Notes under the pieces: model-generated | Seen by the model: only the letters and a program-made list of their open reading frames with translations | What the model was told of the DNA's origin: nothing | The model's database searches: none | Position numbers and translations under genes: made by a program | In this document: one piece after another, positions 9,667-18,316 of the stretch | Layout: each line of letters begins with the position of its first letter | How positions within the stretch are numbered: the stretch's first letter is position 1 | NCBI GenBank assembly: GCA_945886445.1 | Contig: CAMCZG010000001.1 | Span: 1 to 64,000, forward strand | Direction of reading: 5' to 3' | From: Bifidobacterium breve | Lineage (GTDB): Bacteria > Actinomycetota > Acidimicrobiia > Acidimicrobiales > Ilumatobacteraceae | Length of the DNA: 64,000 bases

Positions 9667-10155
9667 ATGTTTTTCTGGTTTGTTGCCACGGCAATATTTT
9701 CGGTTCGGTTTGTTTTCCAAGACCCGCGCTTTGACTATCGACTACTTGTAGTGGGTGTCCTTCTTCCCGATGCCATTGATATTTGGTGGGGTGGCGCACG
9801 AGTACTGCACACGTTGCTGTTTAGCGTTTCATTGTTAGTGGTCATTATGTTGACAACGCAAAATAAGAAGGTAATTCGTAAACGCATGTTGCCACTTGCC
9901 ATAGGCACCTTTATGCATCTCATATTTGATGGTGCATTTACTGCTACGAAAGTGTTCTGGTGGCCTTTTGGCGGCGTGTCATTTGGCGATGCTGAACTTC
10001 CCGTTGCTCAACGCATGGGGCTCAATATTGCAATGGAAATTATTGGCGTACTTCTGCTCGTCGTTTTAGTGCGCCAGTGTGGGCTGACCAATGCCGAGCG
10101 TCGTCGCGACTTTATGCGTACCGGAATGCTTTCTTCTGTTAGTCAAGCGAAGTAA
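9667..10155 (+). CDS. Small integral membrane protein, possibly DUF457-like
   Basis: A protein of 162 residues with about four hydrophobic segments. A short VLLPDAID sequence, RVLHTLLFS and GTFMHLIFDG place His and Asp residues next to membrane helices, as in the YdjM/DUF457 family of putative membrane-bound hydrolases. The similarity is only at motif level. The ATG follows the previous stop codon directly, so translation is probably coupled. Nothing in the sequence gives a substrate. Confidence 0.6.
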   Translation: MFFWFVATAIFSVRFVFQDPRFDYRLLVVGVLLPDAIDIWWGGARVLHTLLFSVSLLVVIMLTTQNKKVIRKRMLPLAIGTFMHLIFDGAFTATKVFWWPFGGVSFGDAELPVAQRMGLNIAMEIIGVLLLVVLVRQCGLTNAERRRDFMRTGMLSSVSQAK

Positions 10156-10159
10156 CGCC

Positions 10160-10759
10160 ATGGGCGAACGTTTACTCACACTTGTGCGACACGGGCAAAC
10201 TGCTGCCAATGCTCAAAACTTGTTGCAGGGTCATGTAAATCATCCACTCGACGACATTGGTCGTGCACAGGTAAGTCTTTTAGGTCCTGCAGTTCAGAAA
10301 ATTGCCCCGGTCAGCCGCATCATTTCAAGCCCGCTTCTGCGTGCACAACAAACCGCACAAGCAATTGCTGAAGGACTATCGCAAAGTATTGAAGTAGAAA
10401 CCGACCCGCGTTGGATTGAACTCAACTATGGCGACTTCGATGGCCAGCCAGTGAGTTCAGTGAGTGCACAACAGTGGGCCACATGGCGAACAGATGAGCA
10501 TTTTCGCCCGCCAAACGGTGAAACGCTTGGCGAACTCTCTGTGCGCGTGAATGAGGCAATTGACGACCTGTTGAACGACACTTTGCACTCGCACATTGTG
10601 GTGGTCAGTCATGTTTCGCCCATCAAGGCCGCTGTGGCATGGGCGCTTGGCGTTGGTGTGGAAGTGTCGTGGCGTACCGCCCTCGACCGCGCATCAATGA
10701 CAACGGTGAGGCTCGACGCGAAGCATCCTGCACTGAAAACTTTTAATGTCACTGTGTGA
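10160..10759 (+). CDS. Histidine phosphatase family protein
   Basis: A protein of 199 residues with the phosphoglycerate-mutase-like signature LVRHGQTAAN at residues 7-16 (catalytic His), an Arg in SSPLLRAQQTA, the Glu in WIELNYGDFDG, and a second catalytic His in VVVSHVSPIKA. The ATG at 10160 is chosen because the phosphatase strand begins right after it. Members include cobalamin phosphatase CobC, sugar phosphatases and fused RNase H-CobC proteins; here the RNase H half is absent. The zinc-ribbon neighbour matches the mycobacterial arrangement. The substrate cannot be assigned. Confidence 0.85.
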   Translation: MGERLLTLVRHGQTAANAQNLLQGHVNHPLDDIGRAQVSLLGPAVQKIAPVSRIISSPLLRAQQTAQAIAEGLSQSIEVETDPRWIELNYGDFDGQPVSSVSAQQWATWRTDEHFRPPNGETLGELSVRVNEAIDDLLNDTLHSHIVVVSHVSPIKAAVAWALGVGVEVSWRTALDRASMTTVRLDAKHPALKTFNVTV

Positions 10760-10764
10760 AGTGG

Positions 10765-11103
<339 letters not shown>

Positions 11104-11112
11104 CCGCTCAAA

Positions 11113-11118
11113 AGTGTA
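11113..11118 (-). promoter_or_regulatory. Candidate -10 element of rnpB
   Basis: On the minus strand TACACT lies 9 bases upstream of the inferred RNase P RNA 5' end, the distance expected for a -10 hexamer. No convincing -35 hexamer is seen at 17 bp. The site sits between the stop of the ferritin-like lipoprotein (11148) and rnpB. Confidence 0.5.
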
Positions 11119-11147
11119 CGAGGTTTATTGGGGAAGTGGTGTTGGCT

Positions 11148-11993
11148 TTATGAGCATTTGGCGTATTCATACGCCATGGAGTTGAGGCTTGGCGTTTCCA
11201 TGTTGAGCGTGGTTTTGTTGCCTGCCTCGCTCTTCTTGCCAAGGGCGACAGCGATGGATCCGAGTGATCCAAATGGGCCAGGCACTGCTGCTGGGTTCGG
11301 CTTCCCTGTGTCTTTGTTTGTTGATGGGCCGATGCCTGCAATGCCAGGGTTAATGGCTTGGGCAAGAACTGCGGCGTGGCGAGATTCTTGTTCGCCAATA
11401 CCCATCGCTGCTGCGCGCAACTTTGGTTGCGAGAGCAACGACACGTAGAACTGGTAGGTCTGTGCCGCCAAAGTTTCGAGGCCAAGAGCTAATGCCATGA
11501 CATCGTCGAGCGGTGTGTCACTTGGTGCAATGCCAGCATCTTTGTTTCCCAAAATCAGATCAAGCGCTGGGTTGATGTAGAGCTTGTTAATTTGCTCGTT
11601 GGCGCATTCAAAGGTTTCACCCTTTGCCTCGGTGATGATTCCGCTCAATGCTTTGGCGTGGGCTTCATGGTCGGCCTTAAACCTGTTGACCACTGCTGCA
11701 GTGCCTGCTGCGCTACCAGTGAAGAGACCGAGAGCCAATACTTTTCTATAGGTGTCGATGGCGTTGAATTCAAGTGAAGTGGCAGTGCGCAAGAGCACTT
11801 CATCGGTGGGCACTCCGTCGGGGAGGCCTGTTGTTGGCGGCACTACACCAATGCGTGGGAACTCGCCCTGTGGGCTCTGAGGACCTTTTCCGCATGCGGC
11901 AAGCAGTGTGGTTGTGGCTATTGCAAAGCCGCCTGTGAGAAAAAACCGACGGCGGTTGACTGGGGAATTCATTTCGAAGTTGTTCGCGTTCAT
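11148..11993 (-). CDS. Ferritin-like domain lipoprotein with Tat-type signal
   Basis: A protein of 281 residues. The N-terminus has NRRRFFLTGG, a twin-arginine-like motif, then a hydrophobic stretch and the lipobox LLAAC, so it is probably a Tat-exported, lipid-anchored protein. The rest matches the Ferritin_2-like four-helix family, with Glu/His pairs such as FKADHEAHAKAL and EQESRHAAVLAQ. It may bind a di-metal centre outside the membrane. AAGGA lies 7 bases before the ATG at 11993. It follows the related gene at 12017-12523 on the same strand with a 23-bp gap, indicating an operon. Activity (iron, peroxide or other) is not known. Confidence 0.78.
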   Translation of the reverse strand: MNANNFEMNSPVNRRRFFLTGGFAIATTTLLAACGKGPQSPQGEFPRIGVVPPTTGLPDGVPTDEVLLRTATSLEFNAIDTYRKVLALGLFTGSAAGTAAVVNRFKADHEAHAKALSGIITEAKGETFECANEQINKLYINPALDLILGNKDAGIAPSDTPLDDVMALALGLETLAAQTYQFYVSLLSQPKLRAAAMGIGEQESRHAAVLAQAINPGIAGIGPSTNKDTGKPNPAAVPGPFGSLGSIAVALGKKSEAGNKTTLNMETPSLNSMAYEYAKCS

Positions 11994-12016
11994 GGTGAGT
12001 CCTTAGAAGATCTGTT

Positions 12017-12523
12017 CTACGCCGGGTAGGTCTTGGTGTCGAGTGGTTCTGCTTCATTGTCGAGAATGTCGCCGAGGCCTTTTTTGCCTGCAAAGCCAGC
12101 GAGTACCGCTGCATGACGACCCTGTACAGGAATGATGGATGCAACAAGTTGCGCACCGTCGGTGCCCGTAATGGTTCCGAGCACGCCAAGGTGAGTTTTC
12201 ACGAGCGAGTTCTCTAATGAGAGAAAGGTGCCCGCAAGTTCTGTATCGGAACCAGATGATGCAGCGGTCACGAATGCCGTGTAGAAACTTGCATTTTGTG
12301 TGGTAGCCGATGAGCGACCAAGGAGCCCTGCCAACGACTGAGCATGAGCCAGATGGTGTCCACCGAACATGTCGCAAACTGTTTTGAGGTCTTTTCCCGC
12401 TGCAGCAGATGCTTTTGCATAGAGCGCAGTCATTGCAAGTTCGATTCCATGAGCAAACTGCAAAATAGCGATGTCGCTCTTTGTCGGTTGCTTTGGCGGG
12501 GCGGTGGTGGTGGGTGCGCTCAC
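12017..12523 (-). CDS. Ferritin-like domain protein, cytoplasmic paralogue
   Basis: A protein of 168 residues with four predicted helices and ferritin-like Glu/His pairs (FAHGIELAMTALY, HHLAHAQSLAGLLG, ENSLVKTHLG, VQGRHAAVLAGF). It resembles the downstream lipoprotein but lacks any signal peptide after a short Thr/Pro-rich N-terminus. The GTG at 12523 follows AAAGGA by about 7 bases. Such pairs of one plain and one Tat-exported ferritin-like protein occur in actinobacteria. Function is not established. The 96 bp between it and the kinase gene may hold its promoter. Confidence 0.72.
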   Translation of the reverse strand: MSAPTTTAPPKQPTKSDIAILQFAHGIELAMTALYAKASAAAGKDLKTVCDMFGGHHLAHAQSLAGLLGRSSATTQNASFYTAFVTAASSGSDTELAGTFLSLENSLVKTHLGVLGTITGTDGAQLVASIIPVQGRHAAVLAGFAGKKGLGDILDNEAEPLDTKTYPA

Positions 12524-12619
12524 GCGGGGTTCCTTTCGTATTCTTTAACAGATCAGATTTGTGTCCATCACAGTATTTCAGACTGAGTTGATTTCCGAAC
12601 TAAGGAAAGCGAGTCAACT

Positions 12620-14143
12620 TTAGAAGTCAAGAGCAGAGAGGTCGGGGATCCAGCCCTGCGAACCCCTCACAGCTTGGGCCCATTGCGCACGGGTAGCCAC
12701 AGTTGTGGGCTCGTCGAAGGCGCTTTCCACCTGATTCTCGGGGTTCCAGGTGCTGGTGGCTACAGAGAGTGAAGGCCATAGCCCGAGCGCGGTGCCCGCC
12801 AAAAAGGCGGCGCCGAGTGTTGTTGCTTCCGTGACGGGCGACACTTCAATGATGCGAGAAGTACTGTTGGCGAGCGCCTGAACGAACACGGGGTTCTTAC
12901 TCATTCCGCCGTCAATGCGAATGGGGTTACTGGTGGGTGAGGCGAACTGCGCTGCATCGTGAGCGGCGGCTTCATAGAGGTCGGCTCCTCTGTGCGCAAT
13001 GCCTTCCAGAACTGCTCGTACAACATGGGCGCGTGTGGTGCCGCGTGTGATGCCCAAGAGCGCTCCGCGTGCGCCGTAGTCCCAGTGCGGTGTTCCGAGA
13101 CCAAAGAGCGCCGGTACATACATGACCCCATCGCTACTTGCCACTGTGGCCGCAAGGTCTGCACTCTCCTGCGCATTGTCGATGAGCCCCATGTCTTCAA
13201 TGAGCCATTCAATATTGGTGCCAGCAGACAACATGATGGCTTCAACGCCCCAATGCAATTTGGTTGTCGTTGCACCTTTTTCACCTTTTTCATTGAGCGA
13301 AAAGGCAACGATGGGGAAAGTTCCCGATGTACTGCGTGACGACGCAGTTGGTGCGGTGGTGCCGGTGTACATGTCGAGCATGCCACCAGTACCAAAAGTA
13401 ATTTTGGTGCTACCAGGGGTAATGCAACCTTGCCCCACCAAAGATGCTTGTTGGTCACCAACAAGTGCGGCAATGGGAAGGTTTTCTAATTCGGTCGCGT
13501 GGCCCACAATTTGCGATGACGCAACAATGGTGGGGAGTGCGGCAAGTGGAATATTCAAAATTCCACAGATTCGTTCCGACCAGTTTAGTGTTTCAACAGA
13601 AAAGAGCCCTGTCACGCCTGCGTTGGTGTGGTCGGTCACAAAAGATTTTCCTGCGGTGAACTTCCACGTCAGCCAAGTATCAATGGTGCCAATACAAATG
13701 TCGCCACGCTGAATTTCTTCCCCCAGCTGCGCTCCATAGTTTTTCAACATCCAAGCAGCTTTTGTTGCCGTTTGGTTGGGGGCAAACATCAGGCCATGCT
13801 CGGAACGTGCGGTGATGCACTCCATAATGGTGCGCAGATCTTGCCACCCAAGTGCAGGCCCTAGGGGTTCGCCAGTAATGCGATTCCAAACAATGGTGGA
13901 AGCGCGTTGGTTGGCGATTCCGATGCCTATTGCGGAATTGGGGTTGCGCTGCAGCACGGTGAGTGCTGCCTCGCGGGCAGCAGTGAACATATGCATTGCA
14001 TCGAACTCAACAAGACCTGAAAAAGGAGTTGATGGTGGATTCTTGCAGTACTGCGAGTCAATAATTTGCCCCGCGCCATTGACGAGCGCTGCACGCAAGC
14101 CAGTTGTGCCTACATCGATGACCAAAATTGATGGCGTTGTCAT
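12620..14143 (-). CDS. FGGY-family carbohydrate kinase, probably glycerol kinase-like
   Basis: A protein of 507 residues with both FGGY domains. The N-terminal phosphate loop DVGTTGLRAALV, NQRASTIVW, GWQDLRT and GTIDTWLTWK are in the first. GDQQASLVGQG, FGTGGMLDMYTG, GALLGITRGT and DGGMSKNPVF are in the second. It transfers phosphate from ATP to a polyol. Its place in the same strand block as glpD points to glycerol, but a second, more typical glycerol kinase is encoded at 27440-28900, so this one could act on a related polyol such as dihydroxyacetone. Its start overlaps the stop of the preceding membrane protein by 4 bp. Confidence 0.82.
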   Translation of the reverse strand: MTTPSILVIDVGTTGLRAALVNGAGQIIDSQYCKNPPSTPFSGLVEFDAMHMFTAAREAALTVLQRNPNSAIGIGIANQRASTIVWNRITGEPLGPALGWQDLRTIMECITARSEHGLMFAPNQTATKAAWMLKNYGAQLGEEIQRGDICIGTIDTWLTWKFTAGKSFVTDHTNAGVTGLFSVETLNWSERICGILNIPLAALPTIVASSQIVGHATELENLPIAALVGDQQASLVGQGCITPGSTKITFGTGGMLDMYTGTTAPTASSRSTSGTFPIVAFSLNEKGEKGATTTKLHWGVEAIMLSAGTNIEWLIEDMGLIDNAQESADLAATVASSDGVMYVPALFGLGTPHWDYGARGALLGITRGTTRAHVVRAVLEGIAHRGADLYEAAAHDAAQFASPTSNPIRIDGGMSKNPVFVQALANSTSRIIEVSPVTEATTLGAAFLAGTALGLWPSLSVATSTWNPENQVESAFDEPTTVATRAQWAQAVRGSQGWIPDLSALDF

Positions 14144-14538
14144 TTGGGGCGCACTCCTGAGTTCTGCATGAAACTACCGAGCACGCCGCCAAAAATACTG
14201 GCAACTAGCGCAAGAGAAAATGCGGTAATAATTCTGCTCACACGTACTTCACCGCCAGTGGCGACGCGAATGAGAAGAAAAAAACTTTGCACCACAACAA
14301 AAACTCCCGCGCCAGCAACAAGGCCATGCATGAGCGGACGCCCGAGTTGTTGATGCCATGCAGCCACTCCGCTGCCAATGACGAACCCGCAAATGGCAAA
14401 CAATGAAAGTAATGGTGCCCATCCACTTGGATTGTCGGAATTGTCAATGACGAATCGCGCAATGAGAGTGGGTGGAACGGCAAAGAGAGCGGTGACTGAT
14501 GCCCCTTTTTGCAGAGCAAGCGTGTCGAAATCTTTCAT
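14140..14538 (-). CDS. Small four-helix membrane protein of unknown function
   Basis: A protein of 132 residues with about four hydrophobic segments: TALFAVPPTLIARFVI, LLSLFAICGFVIGSGVAA, GLVAGAGVFVVVQSFFLLI and IITAFSLALVASIFGGVLG. I do not recognise a family. It is wedged between the AGPS-like flavoprotein (9-bp gap) and the FGGY kinase (4-bp overlap), so it is translationally coupled and probably works with the glycerol genes. A transport or membrane-scaffold role is possible but not shown. Confidence 0.65.
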   Translation of the reverse strand: MKDFDTLALQKGASVTALFAVPPTLIARFVIDNSDNPSGWAPLLSLFAICGFVIGSGVAAWHQQLGRPLMHGLVAGAGVFVVVQSFFLLIRVATGGEVRVSRIITAFSLALVASIFGGVLGSFMQNSGVRPK

Positions 14539-14547
14539 TGCTTATGT

Positions 14548-16062
14548 TTAGCGCATTGGCCAGAGCGCAGCGTCGTTCGGCCCTGCGTTGAGACCTAATT
14601 TGCCGGGGTTCAAAATGTTGTTTGGGTCGAGCGTCGTTTTCAGCGACTGCAGAACTTTCATTCCGGTTCCGAGGGCTTCGGTCATAAAGCGGTTCCGGTT
14701 GAGGCCCACGCCGTGGTGGTGCGACAGGTTTGCCCCAGCTAGAAGTGCAGCGCGTTGGGCTGCATCCCACAGCGCAACATAGGTTTTCTCAAACTCTTCT
14801 GCTGGTGGGGTTGCCGCAAATGTGAAGTACACACATGCACCATCGAGGTAGCTGTGCGATAAATGACATGTTGCGCTTCGTGCGTGCGGAACTTGAAGAA
14901 TTGCTTGCACTACTGCATCGTTGACATGCATCAATTGACTCCATGGTGCAGCAACTTCAATGGTGTCTACAACAAAGCCTTTTTTGGTGAGGGCTTGCAA
15001 AGCGCTGGTGTCATTGCGGTGCGACAACCACTTTTCGACAAGTGCAATATCGGCCACGATTGCATTATTCGATGTGGCGTATTGCTGCACAATATGCATT
15101 GTTGCTGCAACGAGTTGCTCGTTGCCCTCGTCGAGTACAAGCAAAGTAGCTTGAGTGCCATCGCCTTCGTGCGAGCGCTTGCTTTCGCTTCCGTCGTATA
15201 AACGCAGCACCGCAGGTGTAGCGCCTGCGCGAATGAGTTGACGGCAAGCTTCAATACCTTGGGTAAAAGTGGGGAATCGGTATGCGGCTGTTGCGCGAAA
15301 CTCTGGCAAGGGGTGGGCGCGAAGCCACGCCCGTGTAATAACGCCCAGGGTTCCTTCGGAACCGAGAAATACTTCAGTGAGGTCGGGCCCCGCTGCTGCG
15401 GCAGGGGCTCCTCCGGTGAGAACAACTGTTCCGTCGGCTAGCACCACTTCAAGACCCACCACCATGTCTTCAATTTTCCCGTAACGCGTTGAAAATTGAC
15501 CAGCACCTCGACAAGCAATCCAACCACCCACGGTGGAGATATCGAAAGATTGTGGATAATGCCCCACGGTGAGTTTGTATTGCGAGTTCAACTCAGTTTC
15601 CATATCTGGACCAAAGGTGCCAGGGAGTACTTCAACAATGCCCGACAAAGCATCGACCGCAGTGATGCCTTGAAGCGAAGTGAGATCGAGCAAGACACCG
15701 CCGTAGAGCGGAATGGAGGCGCCAGTTACTCCACTGCGACCACCGGCAGGAGTGACGGGAATATTTTCTTTGTGGCAAATACGCATGACTGCCGAGACTT
15801 CTGACGTCTTGAGTGGACGACACACCACGCCCGGCAGGGCGGCAGTTTCGTTGCGTAGTGCCCATGACAACGACAAAGGCCACCAGTCGCGACCACTTTC
15901 AGCAAGCGTTGCGGCATCGGTAGAGCTAGCACAAACAGATGCAAGTTGTACCAGTACGTCTGCGCTGATTGAGCCGCGTGCTTGAGTGGGAAAATGTGGT
16001 GTTGCCGAAGCGGCCGACCCAGAGAATTCAATGGGTGCTGTTGCTTGCATGGGTTGTGTCAT
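14548..16062 (-). CDS. FAD-binding oxidase, alkyl-dihydroxyacetonephosphate synthase-like
   Basis: A protein of 504 residues: an FAD_binding_4 domain (GVVCRPLKTSEV, TPAGGRSGVTGASIP, VGHYPQSFDISTVGGW, FLGSEGTLGVITRAW) and a C-terminal FAD-linked oxidase domain with SHHHGVGLNR and DPNNILNPGKLG. The HYPQSF...STVGG block and the HHH motif are characteristic of alkyl-DHAP synthases, which exchange the acyl chain of acyl-DHAP for a fatty alcohol to make ether lipids. Bacterial homologues, including Rv2251 near glpD1 of M. tuberculosis, are mostly uncharacterised and could be other 2-hydroxyacid or glycerolipid oxidases. It overlaps the glpD stop by 4 bp (ATGA), so it is part of a glycerol-3-phosphate operon. 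Confidence 0.8.
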   Translation of the reverse strand: MTQPMQATAPIEFSGSAASATPHFPTQARGSISADVLVQLASVCASSTDAATLAESGRDWWPLSLSWALRNETAALPGVVCRPLKTSEVSAVMRICHKENIPVTPAGGRSGVTGASIPLYGGVLLDLTSLQGITAVDALSGIVEVLPGTFGPDMETELNSQYKLTVGHYPQSFDISTVGGWIACRGAGQFSTRYGKIEDMVVGLEVVLADGTVVLTGGAPAAAAGPDLTEVFLGSEGTLGVITRAWLRAHPLPEFRATAAYRFPTFTQGIEACRQLIRAGATPAVLRLYDGSESKRSHEGDGTQATLLVLDEGNEQLVAATMHIVQQYATSNNAIVADIALVEKWLSHRNDTSALQALTKKGFVVDTIEVAAPWSQLMHVNDAVVQAILQVPHARSATCHLSHSYLDGACVYFTFAATPPAEEFEKTYVALWDAAQRAALLAGANLSHHHGVGLNRNRFMTEALGTGMKVLQSLKTTLDPNNILNPGKLGLNAGPNDAALWPMR

Positions 16063-17768
16063 GGTTGCTCTTTCGTCGAGGCGACAAATTCAGATTCAGT
16101 AACTAACCCAGCAGCTTCTTCTTCGGCGCAGATGCCATGAAAGTGTGCAACTTGGCTGTTGATGTCAGATTCGCTCCAGTTCATTTGCGGCGCAATGAGC
16201 TCAGCCACACTACGCGCTGCGTTTTTCGCCGCTGCGCGGTTGAAAAGGAGCGCCCGTGTGCGCCGCGACAGAACGTCATCGAGCGTGAAGGCCATTTCGT
16301 GGGTTACTGCGTACATTGCTTCAGCACGCAAGTAGGGAAGGCCATCAATGAGGGGCTGCGCAAGGTCGGGTTGCGCTGTGATGAGTGCTTCAATGTCGGT
16401 TGCAAACGTGCCAAATCGTTGGGCAAGATGCAACTGTTGGGTCGTGCGAGATTTTGATTCTCGGTACCCACGAGCACCGTGTATTGGAAGATTTTTGGTT
16501 TGGCATCGATACTTTTTGTCCGACAAGTGAAGCTGATGAATGACAGCGTCGATGGTGTCTTCACTCATTTCACGGTAGGTGGTGAGTTTGCCGCCGGTGA
16601 CGGTAATGACCCCAGATGCTGAAGTGCTCACCCGGTGGCGTCGCGACAAATCGGCGGTGCGTTCACCAATTGATTCATTTTCGTCGGGCTTCACAAGCGG
16701 GCGTAGCCCAGCCCACACTGCCAAAACGTCTTTGTGCGTTATTTCGTTGGTGATGCTCGCATTGAGTGCTCGCAAAACGTAATCGATGTCGTCTTTCGTG
16801 CACTGCGGGTTGTCTGGCGAGCCGTCGTATCCGGTGTCTGTGGTTCCGATGTAGGTGTATTGAAATGTGCCATCGCCATTAGGTACCCAGGGCACGACAA
16901 ACAAACTGCGTTTATCTTTTGGCACCGGAATAACAACAGCAATGTCGTTGCGCACGAGGTTCCACGGCACGGTGATGTGCACCCCTTTAGCGGGTCGAAT
17001 AGAAGACGGGTGTTTGCCTTCGTCAAGCTTGCGCACATCGTCGGCCCACACTCCAGTGGCATTAACAACCGCTTTGGATTTCACCGTTAGCGCATCGCCT
17101 TCGTGTGATTGCACCTGCACGAGGAATGTTCCTGATGAGTCTTTTTCAATTCCAGTGACGCTGCACCAGTTGGCAAGTGTTGCCCCAAGTTGAGCTGCAG
17201 TTTGCGCAAGTGAAATACATATACGAGAGTCATCTGCTGCGGCGTCGTAATACAAATATGCAGACGCAAGCCGATCTTTTGGCATTGTTGGCAAGTGTTT
17301 ATACGCAGCCTTTGCATTTAAGCGGCGGTGAAATTTTCCGATGCGCCACCCACCTGTGAGGTCATACATCCACAATGCAGAACCCAGTGCGCGCGCAATT
17401 TTCTTTTTGATGAGACCGTCTTTAGTGACGATGGGAATCATGAAGGGAAGCACTTGCACTAAGTGTGGTGCATTGGAACGCAGACGTCGTCGTTCATGCA
17501 GTGCTTCGTACACCAAGCGCACATCACCTTGTTGCAAGTAGCGCAACCCGCCGTGAATGAGTTTTGAACTTTTCGATGAGGTGCCCGAAGAAAAGTCGTG
17601 ACGCTCAAGAAGTGCTACGCGTAATCCTCTGCTTGCTGCATCAACTGCAACACCCAAACCAGTGACGCCACCGCCAACAACCAGCACGTCGAATTCTTCA
17701 TTGGAAAGATTTTGCAGTGCGTGGGCTCTGGTCAGAATGGGGGCGCTCAGGGGGGTGGCGTTACTCAT
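16059..17768 (-). CDS. glpD: Aerobic glycerol-3-phosphate dehydrogenase
   Basis: A protein of 569 residues. The FAD Rossmann motif VVGGGVTGLGVAVDAASRG is near residue 30, followed by GTSSKSSKLIHGGLRYLQQG, the family signature of GlpD. The C-terminal DAO_C region (residues about 440-550) is present. The enzyme oxidises sn-glycerol-3-phosphate to DHAP and passes electrons to quinone at the membrane. It is the first gene of a minus-strand operon with the AGPS-like flavoprotein, a membrane protein and an FGGY kinase. A TAGGAT hexamer ends 6 bases before the ATG, suggesting a leaderless transcript. It is divergent from the Fur gene. Confidence 0.94.
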   Translation of the reverse strand: MSNATPLSAPILTRAHALQNLSNEEFDVLVVGGGVTGLGVAVDAASRGLRVALLERHDFSSGTSSKSSKLIHGGLRYLQQGDVRLVYEALHERRRLRSNAPHLVQVLPFMIPIVTKDGLIKKKIARALGSALWMYDLTGGWRIGKFHRRLNAKAAYKHLPTMPKDRLASAYLYYDAAADDSRICISLAQTAAQLGATLANWCSVTGIEKDSSGTFLVQVQSHEGDALTVKSKAVVNATGVWADDVRKLDEGKHPSSIRPAKGVHITVPWNLVRNDIAVVIPVPKDKRSLFVVPWVPNGDGTFQYTYIGTTDTGYDGSPDNPQCTKDDIDYVLRALNASITNEITHKDVLAVWAGLRPLVKPDENESIGERTADLSRRHRVSTSASGVITVTGGKLTTYREMSEDTIDAVIHQLHLSDKKYRCQTKNLPIHGARGYRESKSRTTQQLHLAQRFGTFATDIEALITAQPDLAQPLIDGLPYLRAEAMYAVTHEMAFTLDDVLSRRTRALLFNRAAAKNAARSVAELIAPQMNWSESDINSQVAHFHGICAEEEAAGLVTESEFVASTKEQP

Positions 17769-17774
17769 GGGTAG

Positions 17775-17780
17775 ATCCTA
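17775..17780 (-). promoter_or_regulatory. Candidate -10 of glpD (leaderless)
   Basis: TAGGAT on the minus strand ends 6 bases before the glpD ATG at 17768. This spacing puts the transcription start at or next to the start codon. No Shine-Dalgarno is visible between them. Confidence 0.5.
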
Positions 17781-17825
17781 CTTGTGACGGAAATCGCATG
17801 CTCTGTTAGTTAGCACGACTTGTTG

Positions 17826-17849
17826 ATTAGCAGTTCATGAGGCTAATTT
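17826..17849 (+). promoter_or_regulatory. Candidate Fur/PerR operator overlapping the -10 of its own gene
   Basis: ATTAGC-N10-GCTAAT is a perfect inverted repeat at 17826-17847. Its right arm overlaps TAATTT (17844-17849), a -10-like hexamer 7 bases before the GTG start of the Fur-family gene. Fur and PerR boxes are AT-rich inverted repeats, and self-repression through a site on the -10 is common, so an autoregulatory operator is a reasonable inference. Confidence 0.5.
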
Positions 17850-17856
17850 TCGTTCT

Positions 17857-18279
17857 GTGAAAACACCAGAAGAGCTCGTGGCCCGCTTTCGTGAGCAGGG
17901 GTACAAAGTCACCCCACAACGCCAACTCATTTTCCGGTTGCTTGACGGCAATACCGCTCACCCCACGGCAGAAACGTTGTATGAGGTTGCAGCACAGCAG
18001 ATGCCAGGAATCTCGTTGCGTACGGTGTACCAAACCTTGTCGGAATTGAGCGCCATGGGTGAAGTTCAGCACATCGATCTTGGCTCTGGCGCTGTGCGGT
18101 TCGACCCCAATGTGGACGATCACCACCATGTGGTGTGCAGTACGTGCGGAGTGGTGCACGACGTCTATGTGAATCAAACGCCCCTGCATTTTGAAGGCGA
18201 TGTTGAAGGTTTTGCGGTGCACAGCACACGCATTGTGTTCTCAGGTGAATGTGCTCAATGCGCGCATTTATCTGCGTAA
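17857..18279 (+). CDS. Fur-family metalloregulator, probably PerR-like
   Basis: A protein of 140 residues with an N-terminal winged helix (YKVTPQRQLIFRLL, HPTAETLYEVA, ISLRTVYQTLSEL) and a C-terminal metal-binding half containing DDHHHVVCSTCGVVHD and CAQC, the usual two CxxC zinc motifs and His cluster. Fur proteins repress iron or peroxide-stress genes. The rubrerythrin gene 37 bp downstream supports a peroxide sensor (PerR) role. The start is GTG at 17857, probably on a leaderless message with TAATTT 7 bases upstream. Likely cotranscribed with rubrerythrin. Zur or Fur identity cannot be excluded by sequence alone. Confidence 0.88.
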   Translation: MKTPEELVARFREQGYKVTPQRQLIFRLLDGNTAHPTAETLYEVAAQQMPGISLRTVYQTLSELSAMGEVQHIDLGSGAVRFDPNVDDHHHVVCSTCGVVHDVYVNQTPLHFEGDVEGFAVHSTRIVFSGECAQCAHLSA

Positions 18280-18316
18280 GAGAAATACCCATAACAACTA
18301 CAAAAAAGGAGACGTC

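Noticed and set aside
9667-10155. Confident call of a DUF457 metal-dependent hydrolase
   Set aside because: Only His and Asp placement near helices agrees; the full family motif was not found, so it is kept as a membrane protein of unknown function.
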